DNA from: Candidatus Neomarinimicrobiota bacterium
GTDB taxonomy: Bacteria; Fidelibacterota; UBA8477; JABMPR01
Reading direction: 5' to 3'
Assembly (NCBI GenBank): GCA_016784545.1
Contig: JADHUM010000001.1
Coordinates: forward strand, 1-64,000
Length of the DNA: 64,000 bases
Both the position numbers and the translations under genes were made by a program. Each line of letters starts with the position of its first letter. Position 1 is the first letter of the stretch. The notes beneath the pieces were generated by a model that worked only from the letters and a program-made list of their open reading frames with translations, was not told the origin of the DNA and made no database searches. Of the stretch, positions 52,105 through 60,504 are shown in pieces.

Positions 52105-54380
52105 AAGTGATTGGTCAAGACACTCAGAGGGTCGACGGTCATGCTCTGGTCCGTGGAAATGCGGTTTTCGCAGATGACATCAAATTGAAGGATGTACTAC
52201 ATGTAAAAATTCTCCATAGCCCCGTAGCCCATGCCAACATTCTCAAAATTGATGTTTCCAGGGCCCAAGCTCTGGAGGGTGTTGTAGCTGTCTTCACCCA
52301 TAAAGACTTTAAGACCCATTTCTATACCACAGCAGGCCAGGGTTATCCAGAGCCGGGTCCTCGAGATATGCGAATCCTGGATTCAACTGTACGTTTTGTA
52401 GGCGATCGTGTCGCTTTTGTTGCTGCGGAAACGCTTGAAATCGCCGAACATGCTCTCAGTCTTATCGAAGTGACATATGAAGAGCTGCCAACCATCTTTG
52501 ATGTAGAAGGCGCTATGACATCAGATATTTCCCTGCACTCTGAATCTGGCAAAACTGGTATTCACGATGCAGCTCATAATGTGGCTGCTCATCTGGATGC
52601 TGAATTGGGAGATGTGGATAAAGCTTTGGATGCTTCTGCACATGTATTCGAAGGCACGTATAGCACACCCTTTGTTCAAATGGCTTCCATCGAACCCCAT
52701 ATTTCATTGACCTGGTTGGATGAAAATAACCGTCTGGTCATCCGAACCTCCACCCAGGTTCCATTTCATGTGCGACGCATTGTTGCCGAAGTATTGGGCA
52801 TCCCTGTGGGTAAGATTCGAGTAATAAAACCTCGTATCGGTGGTGGATTTGGAGGGAAACAGGAAATCCTCAATGAGGAATTAGTATCTGCTGTTACCCT
52901 GAAAACTGGCAGACCGGCTCGCATTGAATACACCAGAGCAGAAGAACTTTTTGCTGCTCGATTACGACATCCCGAGGTAGTGACTTTCCGGCTGGGTTTT
53001 GATAAAAATCAAACCTTAACAGCCATTGACTTAAATATTCTGGAGAATTGTGGTGCCTATGGTCCTCATGCCCTCACAGTCATGTCAGTCACAGCACAAA
53101 AAGCATTGAGCATGTATAAAGCGCCCAGCATTCGAGTTAATGGAGACGGAGTTTATACCAATCTGCCCATAGGTGGTGCGTACCGCGGATATGGAGCACC
53201 CCAGGCATTCTTCCCTCTGGAAAGTCTCATGGATGAGGCTGCCGATGCAATGAATATTGACCCCATTGAGTTGCGTCTGAAAAACATATTCAAGATCGGT
53301 GATGATATACCCATAGCCAAGATTTTGGGTGAGGGACGTGAAGGTTTTCCCATGGTCCTTTATAGTACCGAAGTAGCGGCTTGTCTGAAACAGGGACGGG
53401 AGCTTAGTGGTTGGGAGCAACTCAGAGCTGAAAAGCAAACCGGCCGATACAGAAGAGGTATAGGCGTTGCCGTTGCAGGACAGGGCTCGGGAATCCCTGG
53501 AATTGACATGGGCTCGGCCTTTATCAAAATGAATGAAGATGCCAGTTTTAACCTACAGGTTGGAGCTACAGATATTGGAACCGGATCTGATACTGCACTG
53601 GCTCAAATTGCAGCGGAAGTTTTAGGTGTTCCAGTTGAGAAGATTATTGTCTATTCATCAGATACTGACATGACCCCTTTTGATACCGGTGCCTATGCAT
53701 CAAGTACCACCTATATATCTGGGTCAGCAGTAAAAAAGGCAGCTGAAAATTGTAAAACTATGATCCTGGATCAGGGAAGACTCCTGCTTGACAATGATAA
53801 GGCAGAAATTGAGGGCACCTTTGTTGTAGGTGAGGAGGGTAAGCAAATGTCATTCGAAGATATCTGCACAAAAAGTTTTTACACGGATGAGCAAAAGCAG
53901 ATTATGGGTACCGCCTCCTATATGAGCTACGATTCTCCCCCACCTTTTAATGCAACCTTTGCAGAGGTGGAAGTGGATACGCTGACTGGAACGGTGCGAG
54001 TAATCAAGATCGTATCGGTGACAGATGCTGGTCAGATTATAAATCCTAAAATGGCTGAGGGTCAAATCGAGGGTGGTATTCCGCAGGCCCTGGGAATGAC
54101 ACTTTCAGAATTCATGCCCTTCGACGAAAAGGGCCGTCCCATCAATCTGGATTTCAACAGCTACCATATTTACACGGCTAAGGACATGCCTGAGTTAGTT
54201 GTACGTTTTGCAGAATCCCATGAACCAACAGGTCCTTATGGCGCCAAGGCCGTAGCTGAAATCCCCATAAATGCCCCTGCTCCAGCAGTGGCAAATGCAG
54301 TATACAGTGCCGTGGGAGTGCGGGTAAAACATCTTCCCATCAGCCCTCAACAAATACTGGAAGAAATGGATATTGACTGA
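52101..54380 (+). CDS. xdhD: Molybdenum-binding subunit of a xanthine dehydrogenase-family enzyme (XdhD-like, set 2)
   Basis: This 759-residue large subunit has RIGGGFGGKQEI, the GGAYRGYGAPQAFFPLESLMD segment, ATDIGTGSDTALAQIAAEV and PTGPYGAKAVAEIPI with the presumed catalytic base E720. The sequence differs from set 1 throughout, consistent with another substrate. XdhD-type enzymes of purine clusters are reported to be selenium-dependent through a labile cofactor selenium rather than selenocysteine; no in-frame TGA is seen. It may hydroxylate xanthine or hypoxanthine, or the product of the adjacent deaminase. The stop is 12 bases before the next gene. Confidence 0.9.
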   Translation: MKVIGQDTQRVDGHALVRGNAVFADDIKLKDVLHVKILHSPVAHANILKIDVSRAQALEGVVAVFTHKDFKTHFYTTAGQGYPEPGPRDMRILDSTVRFVGDRVAFVAAETLEIAEHALSLIEVTYEELPTIFDVEGAMTSDISLHSESGKTGIHDAAHNVAAHLDAELGDVDKALDASAHVFEGTYSTPFVQMASIEPHISLTWLDENNRLVIRTSTQVPFHVRRIVAEVLGIPVGKIRVIKPRIGGGFGGKQEILNEELVSAVTLKTGRPARIEYTRAEELFAARLRHPEVVTFRLGFDKNQTLTAIDLNILENCGAYGPHALTVMSVTAQKALSMYKAPSIRVNGDGVYTNLPIGGAYRGYGAPQAFFPLESLMDEAADAMNIDPIELRLKNIFKIGDDIPIAKILGEGREGFPMVLYSTEVAACLKQGRELSGWEQLRAEKQTGRYRRGIGVAVAGQGSGIPGIDMGSAFIKMNEDASFNLQVGATDIGTGSDTALAQIAAEVLGVPVEKIIVYSSDTDMTPFDTGAYASSTTYISGSAVKKAAENCKTMILDQGRLLLDNDKAEIEGTFVVGEEGKQMSFEDICTKSFYTDEQKQIMGTASYMSYDSPPPFNATFAEVEVDTLTGTVRVIKIVSVTDAGQIINPKMAEGQIEGGIPQALGMTLSEFMPFDEKGRPINLDFNSYHIYTAKDMPELVVRFAESHEPTGPYGAKAVAEIPINAPAPAVANAVYSAVGVRVKHLPISPQQILEEMDID

Positions 54381-54392
54381 TCAAACCACCCT

Positions 54393-57254
54393 ATGAAAAG
54401 AACAATCACATCAGCGCTCCTTATGCAACTGCTCTTCCAGACCACTTTTGCCGCGAATACACCCAGCGAACTTTTATTCCTGCCCTGGGGAGTTGATAAA
54501 GGTCAGATCAAACTTACAGAAACACCATTTGGATGGGAAAGTGTTGAATCATTCCAGGTAATTGGCGACAACTACTACCTGCTCACCTCAAATACAGGGC
54601 AAATCCTGAAATATTCAGACCAAACCTTGAGTATTTGGCATAGGAGTGATCATATTCAGGCTTTAGACTTTCAACTTAGTCCCATGGGCGAGCTTCTGTA
54701 TTTCATGGATGTGAAGCAAATTTATGATATGTCAAGTGAAAGTGGACCAATTACCTGGGTAAACCACCTGGATATGCGACCTAATAGCCGATTATTAAGG
54801 TCTAGTAAAAATACACCAGCCATTTTGCTGGGGCTTTCAGAAACACTATTACCCACAGTATCGACCCGAGATACGCATATGGGAAAATTAAACCTCAGCG
54901 GTGAATATGGGCGTCTGGTTAGACAGTCTGGTTCGGAGATGGATTTCCTGCTGGATGAAGTAGCACTGGCTTCTTTTCAACCGGAGAGAGGCATCTGGGG
55001 TTCAGGTCAATACCTTGGGTCAACTGAAAAAGGTCATCATTACTTGCTGTTGGAAACCCTTCTGGAGCAAAACCCGCTGATTCTCAAGCGAGAGGTCTTC
55101 ATTATTGATGCTTCTGGTAAACTGTTAATGATTCTGGAGATACCCCACACACAGCATGTCCCCGTTACGCGGGAGTTCCAGTTGGATAAAAATGGCACTC
55201 TCTTTGGTCTTTTCACAACCACAGACGGAATCCATCTTTTGGGATGGGACCTCTCCCGTCCAGGTGATACTCCTCTCCTGCAATTTTCACTACCCCAGAA
55301 ATTCCATAATATTCATCCCCGCCCTTTCCAGGGAGACAACCGACTCCCCGGGGAAAGGCATGATGAAAAAAGCGCTGGGTCCCTAGAACTCGATCGCCTG
55401 GACTTCCCGCCTGTCGGTCGCGAAGAAGCTCTGAACACTGCTGATACCTATGTTACATTGATCTGGACAGCTGGTCCAGAGAATCTCACAGATGGCGTTA
55501 TTAATGACCCTGCTGGGCATGCCATCCAGACACCAACCTGGATTCAGGTGGGTCAAAATCAACGCATGGCTTACCAGTGGGGTGGTTTCTCAACCATCGA
55601 TGGATATGTAACTGGTCTGGCAAATGGTAAGTATGCTGGAGATATGGAAACATCAGATGTTAGCGCTTATGCTGTGGGAGTTGACTGCTCCGGTTTTGTT
55701 TCGAGGTGTTGGAACATGCCACAACACTACTCAACCTATATGATGAGCAATCATCAACCCCTGATTACCTTGCCTCTGGGTTCCTGGTATGATCTACGAC
55801 CCGGTGATGCCATTCACAAAGTAGGTCATGTTCGGTTAACTGTGCTGTGGAACACCAATGGTACTATTCTCGCAGTTGAAGCTGGAGGTGGTTGGATAAC
55901 CCACTATCAATCCTATACCATCAGTCAACTTGCTGACTACCAGCCCCGATATTATATCAATATGGAAGGAATGCCGGCCACAATTGACAGGCCCGTCGTG
56001 GGCAGCGTTACGACGTCTGACAGCACGACAATTTCCTGGACCTTGTCTGATACTGCTGGCATCCAGGGGGTTCAGCTCTACCAGAAAGATGTTTTTCAAG
56101 TGCAGGACTGGGAAGCTGTGACAGATGGTCTACTTTCCGTTGATCAAACCTCAATAGCATTCCCCTCAACTGACCTGTCACTGGCTTGGTGCTTTCGATC
56201 GGTGAGCGACAACACCCCCCCAACAGAAAGTTATCCTTCTGATGCCTATGCCTCAGCCCAGAAGGGGTCAAATGAACGCCTGTTGATCATTGATGGCTTC
56301 GATCGCACGACGGGGAGTTATCCTTTTCCCTATCATGATTTTGCACTTGATATGGCCAGGTCTCTGGGTCATTTCAACTATTCCTATGAGACGGCTGATA
56401 ATGATGCAGTGCTGGCTGGTTCTGTAGATCTGATTGACTACACAGCGGTTTTCTGGTTGCTGGGAGATGAGAGTACTATTCGTGAGACTTTTTCAGACCA
56501 GGAGCAGGACATTATTGAGGCCTATCTCAGAGGAGGTGGAAAGTTATTCGCTTCCGGGTCGGAAATTGCCTGGGATCTGGACTCTCAAGGAAACACTGCA
56601 GACCAATCTTTCTTTCACGATTACCTCAAAGCGGCTTATGAGGCTGATGATTCCGAAAGTTATACGATCACCGGTGTAGTGGGGACTCCTTTTGAAGGGC
56701 TGGCTTTACATTATGATGATGGTAATGGTGGTGTCTACGAAGAAAACTATCCTGACGCCTTCCAGACATCGGGAGGATCCGAAGCTGTTCTGAGATATTC
56801 CAACGATATGATTGCAGCGACGGCCTATACTGGAATTTTTGGTAATGGCTCCAGCGAAGGGCAGGTCGTGCTTCTGGGTATCCCTTTCGAAACCATTTAC
56901 AATGGAACTGAGCAACTTGAATTGACCACCTCAATCCTATCCTATTTTGGATTGTCGGTTCAATTGAATTCTGGTCCACAAAATTTACCTGTGGCACTGA
57001 GATTGTTAAATCCCTTTCCCTCCCCATTTAACAGCACAACACAAATAGGTTTTGAATTAGCTGAAAAAGCTCATGTTGAACTAAATGTTTATGATATCCG
57101 GGGACGAATTGTCACCAACCTTGTCAATCAGCCTTACCCAGCTGGTCGCTGGCAGATTCCGTTTCACGCTGATGGAGTCCCTGGAGGTATCTACATCATA
57201 CAGGTCAAATCTGGCGGTATGATACAATCGAAAAAGGTCATTTTGTTAAAATAA
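54393..57254 (+). CDS. Large secreted protein with NlpC/P60-like module and type IX-like tail
   Basis: This 953-residue protein has a signal peptide (LLMQLLFQTTFAA), then ~300 residues of uncharacterised, propeller-like beta structure. An NlpC/P60-like segment follows (residues ~400-530), with the catalytic Cys in VGVDCSGFVSRCW and the His in GDAIHKVGHVRLTVLW. A fibronectin-like and a ThuA/GATase-like region (~540-840) follow. The C-terminal Por-secretion-type tail has PSPFNSTTQIGFEL, VYDIRGRIV and GGIYIIQVKSGG. It is probably a cell-surface or exported hydrolase of peptide cross-links. It lies only 12 bases after xdhD, so it may share its transcript. Confidence 0.78.
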   Translation: MKRTITSALLMQLLFQTTFAANTPSELLFLPWGVDKGQIKLTETPFGWESVESFQVIGDNYYLLTSNTGQILKYSDQTLSIWHRSDHIQALDFQLSPMGELLYFMDVKQIYDMSSESGPITWVNHLDMRPNSRLLRSSKNTPAILLGLSETLLPTVSTRDTHMGKLNLSGEYGRLVRQSGSEMDFLLDEVALASFQPERGIWGSGQYLGSTEKGHHYLLLETLLEQNPLILKREVFIIDASGKLLMILEIPHTQHVPVTREFQLDKNGTLFGLFTTTDGIHLLGWDLSRPGDTPLLQFSLPQKFHNIHPRPFQGDNRLPGERHDEKSAGSLELDRLDFPPVGREEALNTADTYVTLIWTAGPENLTDGVINDPAGHAIQTPTWIQVGQNQRMAYQWGGFSTIDGYVTGLANGKYAGDMETSDVSAYAVGVDCSGFVSRCWNMPQHYSTYMMSNHQPLITLPLGSWYDLRPGDAIHKVGHVRLTVLWNTNGTILAVEAGGGWITHYQSYTISQLADYQPRYYINMEGMPATIDRPVVGSVTTSDSTTISWTLSDTAGIQGVQLYQKDVFQVQDWEAVTDGLLSVDQTSIAFPSTDLSLAWCFRSVSDNTPPTESYPSDAYASAQKGSNERLLIIDGFDRTTGSYPFPYHDFALDMARSLGHFNYSYETADNDAVLAGSVDLIDYTAVFWLLGDESTIRETFSDQEQDIIEAYLRGGGKLFASGSEIAWDLDSQGNTADQSFFHDYLKAAYEADDSESYTITGVVGTPFEGLALHYDDGNGGVYEENYPDAFQTSGGSEAVLRYSNDMIAATAYTGIFGNGSSEGQVVLLGIPFETIYNGTEQLELTTSILSYFGLSVQLNSGPQNLPVALRLLNPFPSPFNSTTQIGFELAEKAHVELNVYDIRGRIVTNLVNQPYPAGRWQIPFHADGVPGGIYIIQVKSGGMIQSKKVILLK

Positions 57255-57278
57255 CACGCTAAATCTGAAGGGACTCCT

Positions 57279-57848
57279 ATGCCTGACAAAACTCGCTGTG
57301 GTTGGGTACCACTCAACAAGCCAACCTATGTTAAATATCATGATGAAGAATGGGGTGTTCCTGTACGAGATGATCAAAAAATGTTTGAATTTCTCATATT
57401 GGAATCATTCCAGGCAGGACTGAGTTGGGAAATCGTGCTCAATAAGCGGGATAATTTTCGCAAAGCCTTTGCAGAATTTGATTTTAAAAAAGTGGCGCTT
57501 TTCGGCGAGGATAAAGTTCAGGAGCTACTCCAGGATAAAGGTATTGTAAGAAATCAGCTCAAGATCAGGGCCGCGATTAATAATGCTCAACGCTATCTTG
57601 AAGTTATTGAGGAGTTTGGCAGTTTCTGCGTGTATTTCTGGGGGTTCTCAAATGGAAAGCCACTCACAAATCAGTTTAAGATTCTAGATGATATTCCTGC
57701 CAGCACCGACCTATCCACTACCATTGCCAAAGATTTAAAGACGCGTGGATTCAAATTCTTGGGGACTACAGTGGTGTATGCACATATGCAAGCTGTGGGT
57801 ATGGTGAATGACCATCTCGAGGAGTGTTTTAGATATTCACAAGTTTAA
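57279..57848 (+). CDS. tag: DNA-3-methyladenine glycosylase I
   Basis: This 189-residue Tag protein excises 3-methyladenine from DNA. The zinc-binding residues typical of Tag are placed as expected: C7 (TRCGWV), H21 (KYHDEEWGVPV) and, near the end, the H/C pair in MVNDHLEECFRY. The helix-hairpin region FEFLILESFQAGLSWEIVL is intact. ATG follows GGGA. It is convergent with dinB across a 20-bp palindrome, making a small DNA-repair pair. Confidence 0.95.
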   Translation: MPDKTRCGWVPLNKPTYVKYHDEEWGVPVRDDQKMFEFLILESFQAGLSWEIVLNKRDNFRKAFAEFDFKKVALFGEDKVQELLQDKGIVRNQLKIRAAINNAQRYLEVIEEFGSFCVYFWGFSNGKPLTNQFKILDDIPASTDLSTTIAKDLKTRGFKFLGTTVVYAHMQAVGMVNDHLEECFRYSQV

Positions 57849-57861
57849 TTGATACTTCCAG

Positions 57862-57881
57862 GCGAGGATTCGAATCCTCGC
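57862..57881. repeat. 20-bp perfect palindrome between tag and dinB
   Basis: GCGAGGATTC followed by GAATCCTCGC is perfectly self-complementary. It sits in the 39-base gap between two convergent genes and could act as a weak terminator. The core GGATTC-GAATCC is like that at 39720-39743. It resembles a tRNA T-arm superficially, but no other tRNA parts flank it. Confidence 0.85.
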
Positions 57882-57887
57882 TTTGAG

Positions 57888-58979
57888 TTACACATCCAAC
57901 CCCAATGATAATTGACCATGTGGTTCACTGAAGTGTGATCCACCGACACCCAAGAGGCGTACTGGCTCCCCGGGCATCCAATTTTTAACCAGTAACTTCC
58001 TGGCAATTCTGAAGATTTCAAAACCATCATCCAGGGGTTCTGGAACCGTGTGTTGTCGGGTAAAGGTTGTAAAATCTGCATAGCGAATCTTGATGGTGAT
58101 GGTGGCAGCCATGAATTTTTTCTTTTTTAGCTGCTCCCCAACTTTGAAACTTAATTTTTCTACAATTTCCAATAACTCGGTTTGATCTTCAATGTTTTTT
58201 GAGAAGGTTCGCTCAGTACTAATGGATTTTGTTTCATGATCTTCGTGAACGGGACGATCATCGATTCCCTTAGACCACCGGCTCATGGCCTCACCCATTT
58301 TACCAAATCGCTGCTTCAGGACATCTTCCTTGATGACTGCCATATCTGCAATCGTGTATATTCCATACTTGGCCAGACGTTCATTCGCTTTGGGACCAAT
58401 GCCTGGAATTTTCTTCACAGGCAGGGGAGCCAGAAAGTCGATTTCGGTACCTGGCGGAACCACGGTGAGGCCATTGGGTTTTTGGAAGTCTGATGCGATT
58501 TTAGCGATCATCTTATTGGTAGCAACGCCTACCGAAGCAGATAGTCCAATATCCCTGGATATCTTTAATTGAATCTTGCGGGCAATCTCTGTGACTTCAA
58601 CCCATTGATTAATCTCATCACTGAGATCCAGATAGGCTTCATCAATGCTGACCTGTTGTATGATTGGAGATTCTGCTCTTAAAATACCCATAATCACTTT
58701 CGAGTACATTCGATACATACCATGCTGAGATGAAATAACCACAAGATCTTTGCACCGTCTGCTGGCTTCAATCATGGGCATGGCGGAGTAAATCCCATAT
58801 TCCCGGGCTGGGTAAGATGCTGCTGCGACCACCCCCCTGTTTTCACTCCGACCTCCCACCACAATTGGCTTACCAGCCAGAGAAGGATCTCTCAGGACTT
58901 CAACTGAGCAGAAGAATGCATCCAGATCGAGATGGATAATGGCACGGGGTTTATTGGTATAGGGCTGGGGGTTGAGCAT
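57888..58979 (-). CDS. dinB: DNA polymerase IV (Y-family translesion polymerase)
   Basis: This 363-residue protein has the Y-family catalytic motifs LDLDAFFCSVEVLRDPSLAG with metal Asp residues, VVAAASYPAREYGI and YRMYSKV. The SIDEAYLDLSD motif supplies the remaining acidic residues, GVATNKMIAKIASD follows, and the helix-hairpin-helix PVKKIPGIGPKANERLAKY is present. It performs error-prone bypass of lesions. The C-terminus ends in SLGLDV, without a recognisable clamp-binding motif of the QLxLF type beyond QLSLGL. Its length is typical. Confidence 0.95.
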   Translation of the reverse strand: MLNPQPYTNKPRAIIHLDLDAFFCSVEVLRDPSLAGKPIVVGGRSENRGVVAAASYPAREYGIYSAMPMIEASRRCKDLVVISSQHGMYRMYSKVIMGILRAESPIIQQVSIDEAYLDLSDEINQWVEVTEIARKIQLKISRDIGLSASVGVATNKMIAKIASDFQKPNGLTVVPPGTEIDFLAPLPVKKIPGIGPKANERLAKYGIYTIADMAVIKEDVLKQRFGKMGEAMSRWSKGIDDRPVHEDHETKSISTERTFSKNIEDQTELLEIVEKLSFKVGEQLKKKKFMAATITIKIRYADFTTFTRQHTVPEPLDDGFEIFRIARKLLVKNWMPGEPVRLLGVGGSHFSEPHGQLSLGLDV

Positions 58980-59022
58980 CCCTCAATTTAGGATGATACG
59001 ATGCACCTATATATGGGAATAA

Positions 59023-60318
59023 TTATTTGAATGTGATGTTCAAACCTATACCTGGTAAAAGCGTCACCTTTTTATCTGGCCCAAAAGATGGTATCACAGT
59101 TGGTGTTATTGACATGCGGGTGGACTCTGACTGTGCCAGACTCCCATTTGGTTCGATTTCTAGAATTTTTCGAGTCAACCATGTCCCTGCGCCATAACCA
59201 GCAATGGCCATGGATAGCATTGGTTCCTTATCTGTCACGTCTAACAGGATTGCTGTCCCAAAACCAAAAAAGGTCCCTGAAGCTGAACCCAGCAACATGA
59301 GAGTCGATTGCCCAAAGCTAAAGTCATCGTTCTGGATATAGTGATCATACGCAAAGGCGCCTCCGATGGCTCCCAGACCAGCCACCATAAAAAAAGTATC
59401 CTCATCTCCACCATCAAAAAGAATGGATTGGAGCATCATGGTATTAAAATAGCCAAAACCCCAGCCTTGAAGGAGCATAAGAGCGTCCCCGAAGGTGTAT
59501 TGCTTTTCATGGGTAAGCCGATATCCATAGTAAGCTCCAAGAGGATATGACAAGAGTTCGACCAAGGTTTTATTCTTCTTCCATTGTTCATACTCATCAT
59601 TGTATCTATTGTCAGGGACTTCATTGACCACATTATAGATAAGTCGGGCAGTTACACCAGATACACCAGTCCACATGGTCCAGGCCCAGGCCTGACCATT
59701 GCTGGGTTCATATTTATCAAAGAGAATCTCACCACCATAGTGACCGGCTGGCAGTGAGGCCATGAGCATCCACATCCAGAGTGTTTCTCTGTCCTCGCCA
59801 TCACCACTATCCAGATCCAACAATTGATTTAATCCCAGGCCATAGCGCAAGCCCAACAATGAACCGTATCTCATCATCTGGGTACGAGCATGGGTCATTT
59901 CCATGTCCCTGGTGTATTTGTAGGTGAGATAAAAGGCTCCCCCGGCTGAAACCATAACACCACCGACATACCATCGTCCATCCTCAGCATCCAGCACATA
60001 GGGTATACCCCAACCGTACAAGCCCGAGCCAATCACGATATTTTGCAGCACCAGGGGCCAGCGACCAGACTGATCCAGGGTTTTATTAAAATGGGGCTTC
60101 CAACTTTGTTCCCACACCTGGCTGCTGTCTGTGGACAGGAGTAGAGATTCAACCATAATATCAAGAAGGACCCGTTCTTCGCTGCTTATTTTGCCATTGG
60201 CATTGGCAGCATCCCAGGCCTTTTTATATGAAGATCGATTGTTTAGAGTGTCTTGCTGTTGAGCTATTAAATCACTTGATGTGAGAAAAATTAAAATAAC
60301 GATAAGCATTGCTTTCAT
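59023..60318 (-). CDS. Exported membrane or outer-membrane protein of unknown function
   Basis: This protein of about 431 residues starts at ATG 60318, chosen because GGAGGTG lies four bases upstream and the signal peptide (AMLIVILIFLTSSDLIAQ) follows directly. The mature part has many Gly- and aromatic-rich segments (GSGLYGWGIPYVL, GGVMVSAGGAFYLTYKYT, LLQGWGFGYFNT, LGAIGGAFAYDHYI) that look like glycine-zipper or hairpin membrane strands. It ends in NITFK, a barrel-like terminal strand. No known domain is identified. It is divergent from the ClC gene. Confidence 0.65.
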   Translation of the reverse strand: MKAMLIVILIFLTSSDLIAQQQDTLNNRSSYKKAWDAANANGKISSEERVLLDIMVESLLLSTDSSQVWEQSWKPHFNKTLDQSGRWPLVLQNIVIGSGLYGWGIPYVLDAEDGRWYVGGVMVSAGGAFYLTYKYTRDMEMTHARTQMMRYGSLLGLRYGLGLNQLLDLDSGDGEDRETLWMWMLMASLPAGHYGGEILFDKYEPSNGQAWAWTMWTGVSGVTARLIYNVVNEVPDNRYNDEYEQWKKNKTLVELLSYPLGAYYGYRLTHEKQYTFGDALMLLQGWGFGYFNTMMLQSILFDGGDEDTFFMVAGLGAIGGAFAYDHYIQNDDFSFGQSTLMLLGSASGTFFGFGTAILLDVTDKEPMLSMAIAGYGAGTWLTRKILEIEPNGSLAQSESTRMSITPTVIPSFGPDKKVTLLPGIGLNITFK

Positions 60319-60504
60319 AAACACCTCCGAGAGCTGCCAAAAGATAATGATTTTATCAAACTCACGAAGTACAATCGACAATCATACCTTAAAATCAAAA
60401 TAATCCCAAATATTTGATAGACCAATCCTTGTAATGGGCAAACTCTTGGTTTAATTAGCATGACTCGCAATTATTGAGTTTTAAGAAAGGACAGTCTTAA
60501 GCTT

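Noticed and set aside
52101-54380. Selenocysteine in the XdhD-like subunit
   Set aside because: No in-frame TGA interrupts the gene and no SECIS-like hairpin was identified; selenium, if used, would be in the cofactor.
57858-57884. tRNA gene suggested by GGATTCGAATCC
   Set aside because: Only a T-arm-like palindrome is present; there is no acceptor stem, D-arm or anticodon arm around it.
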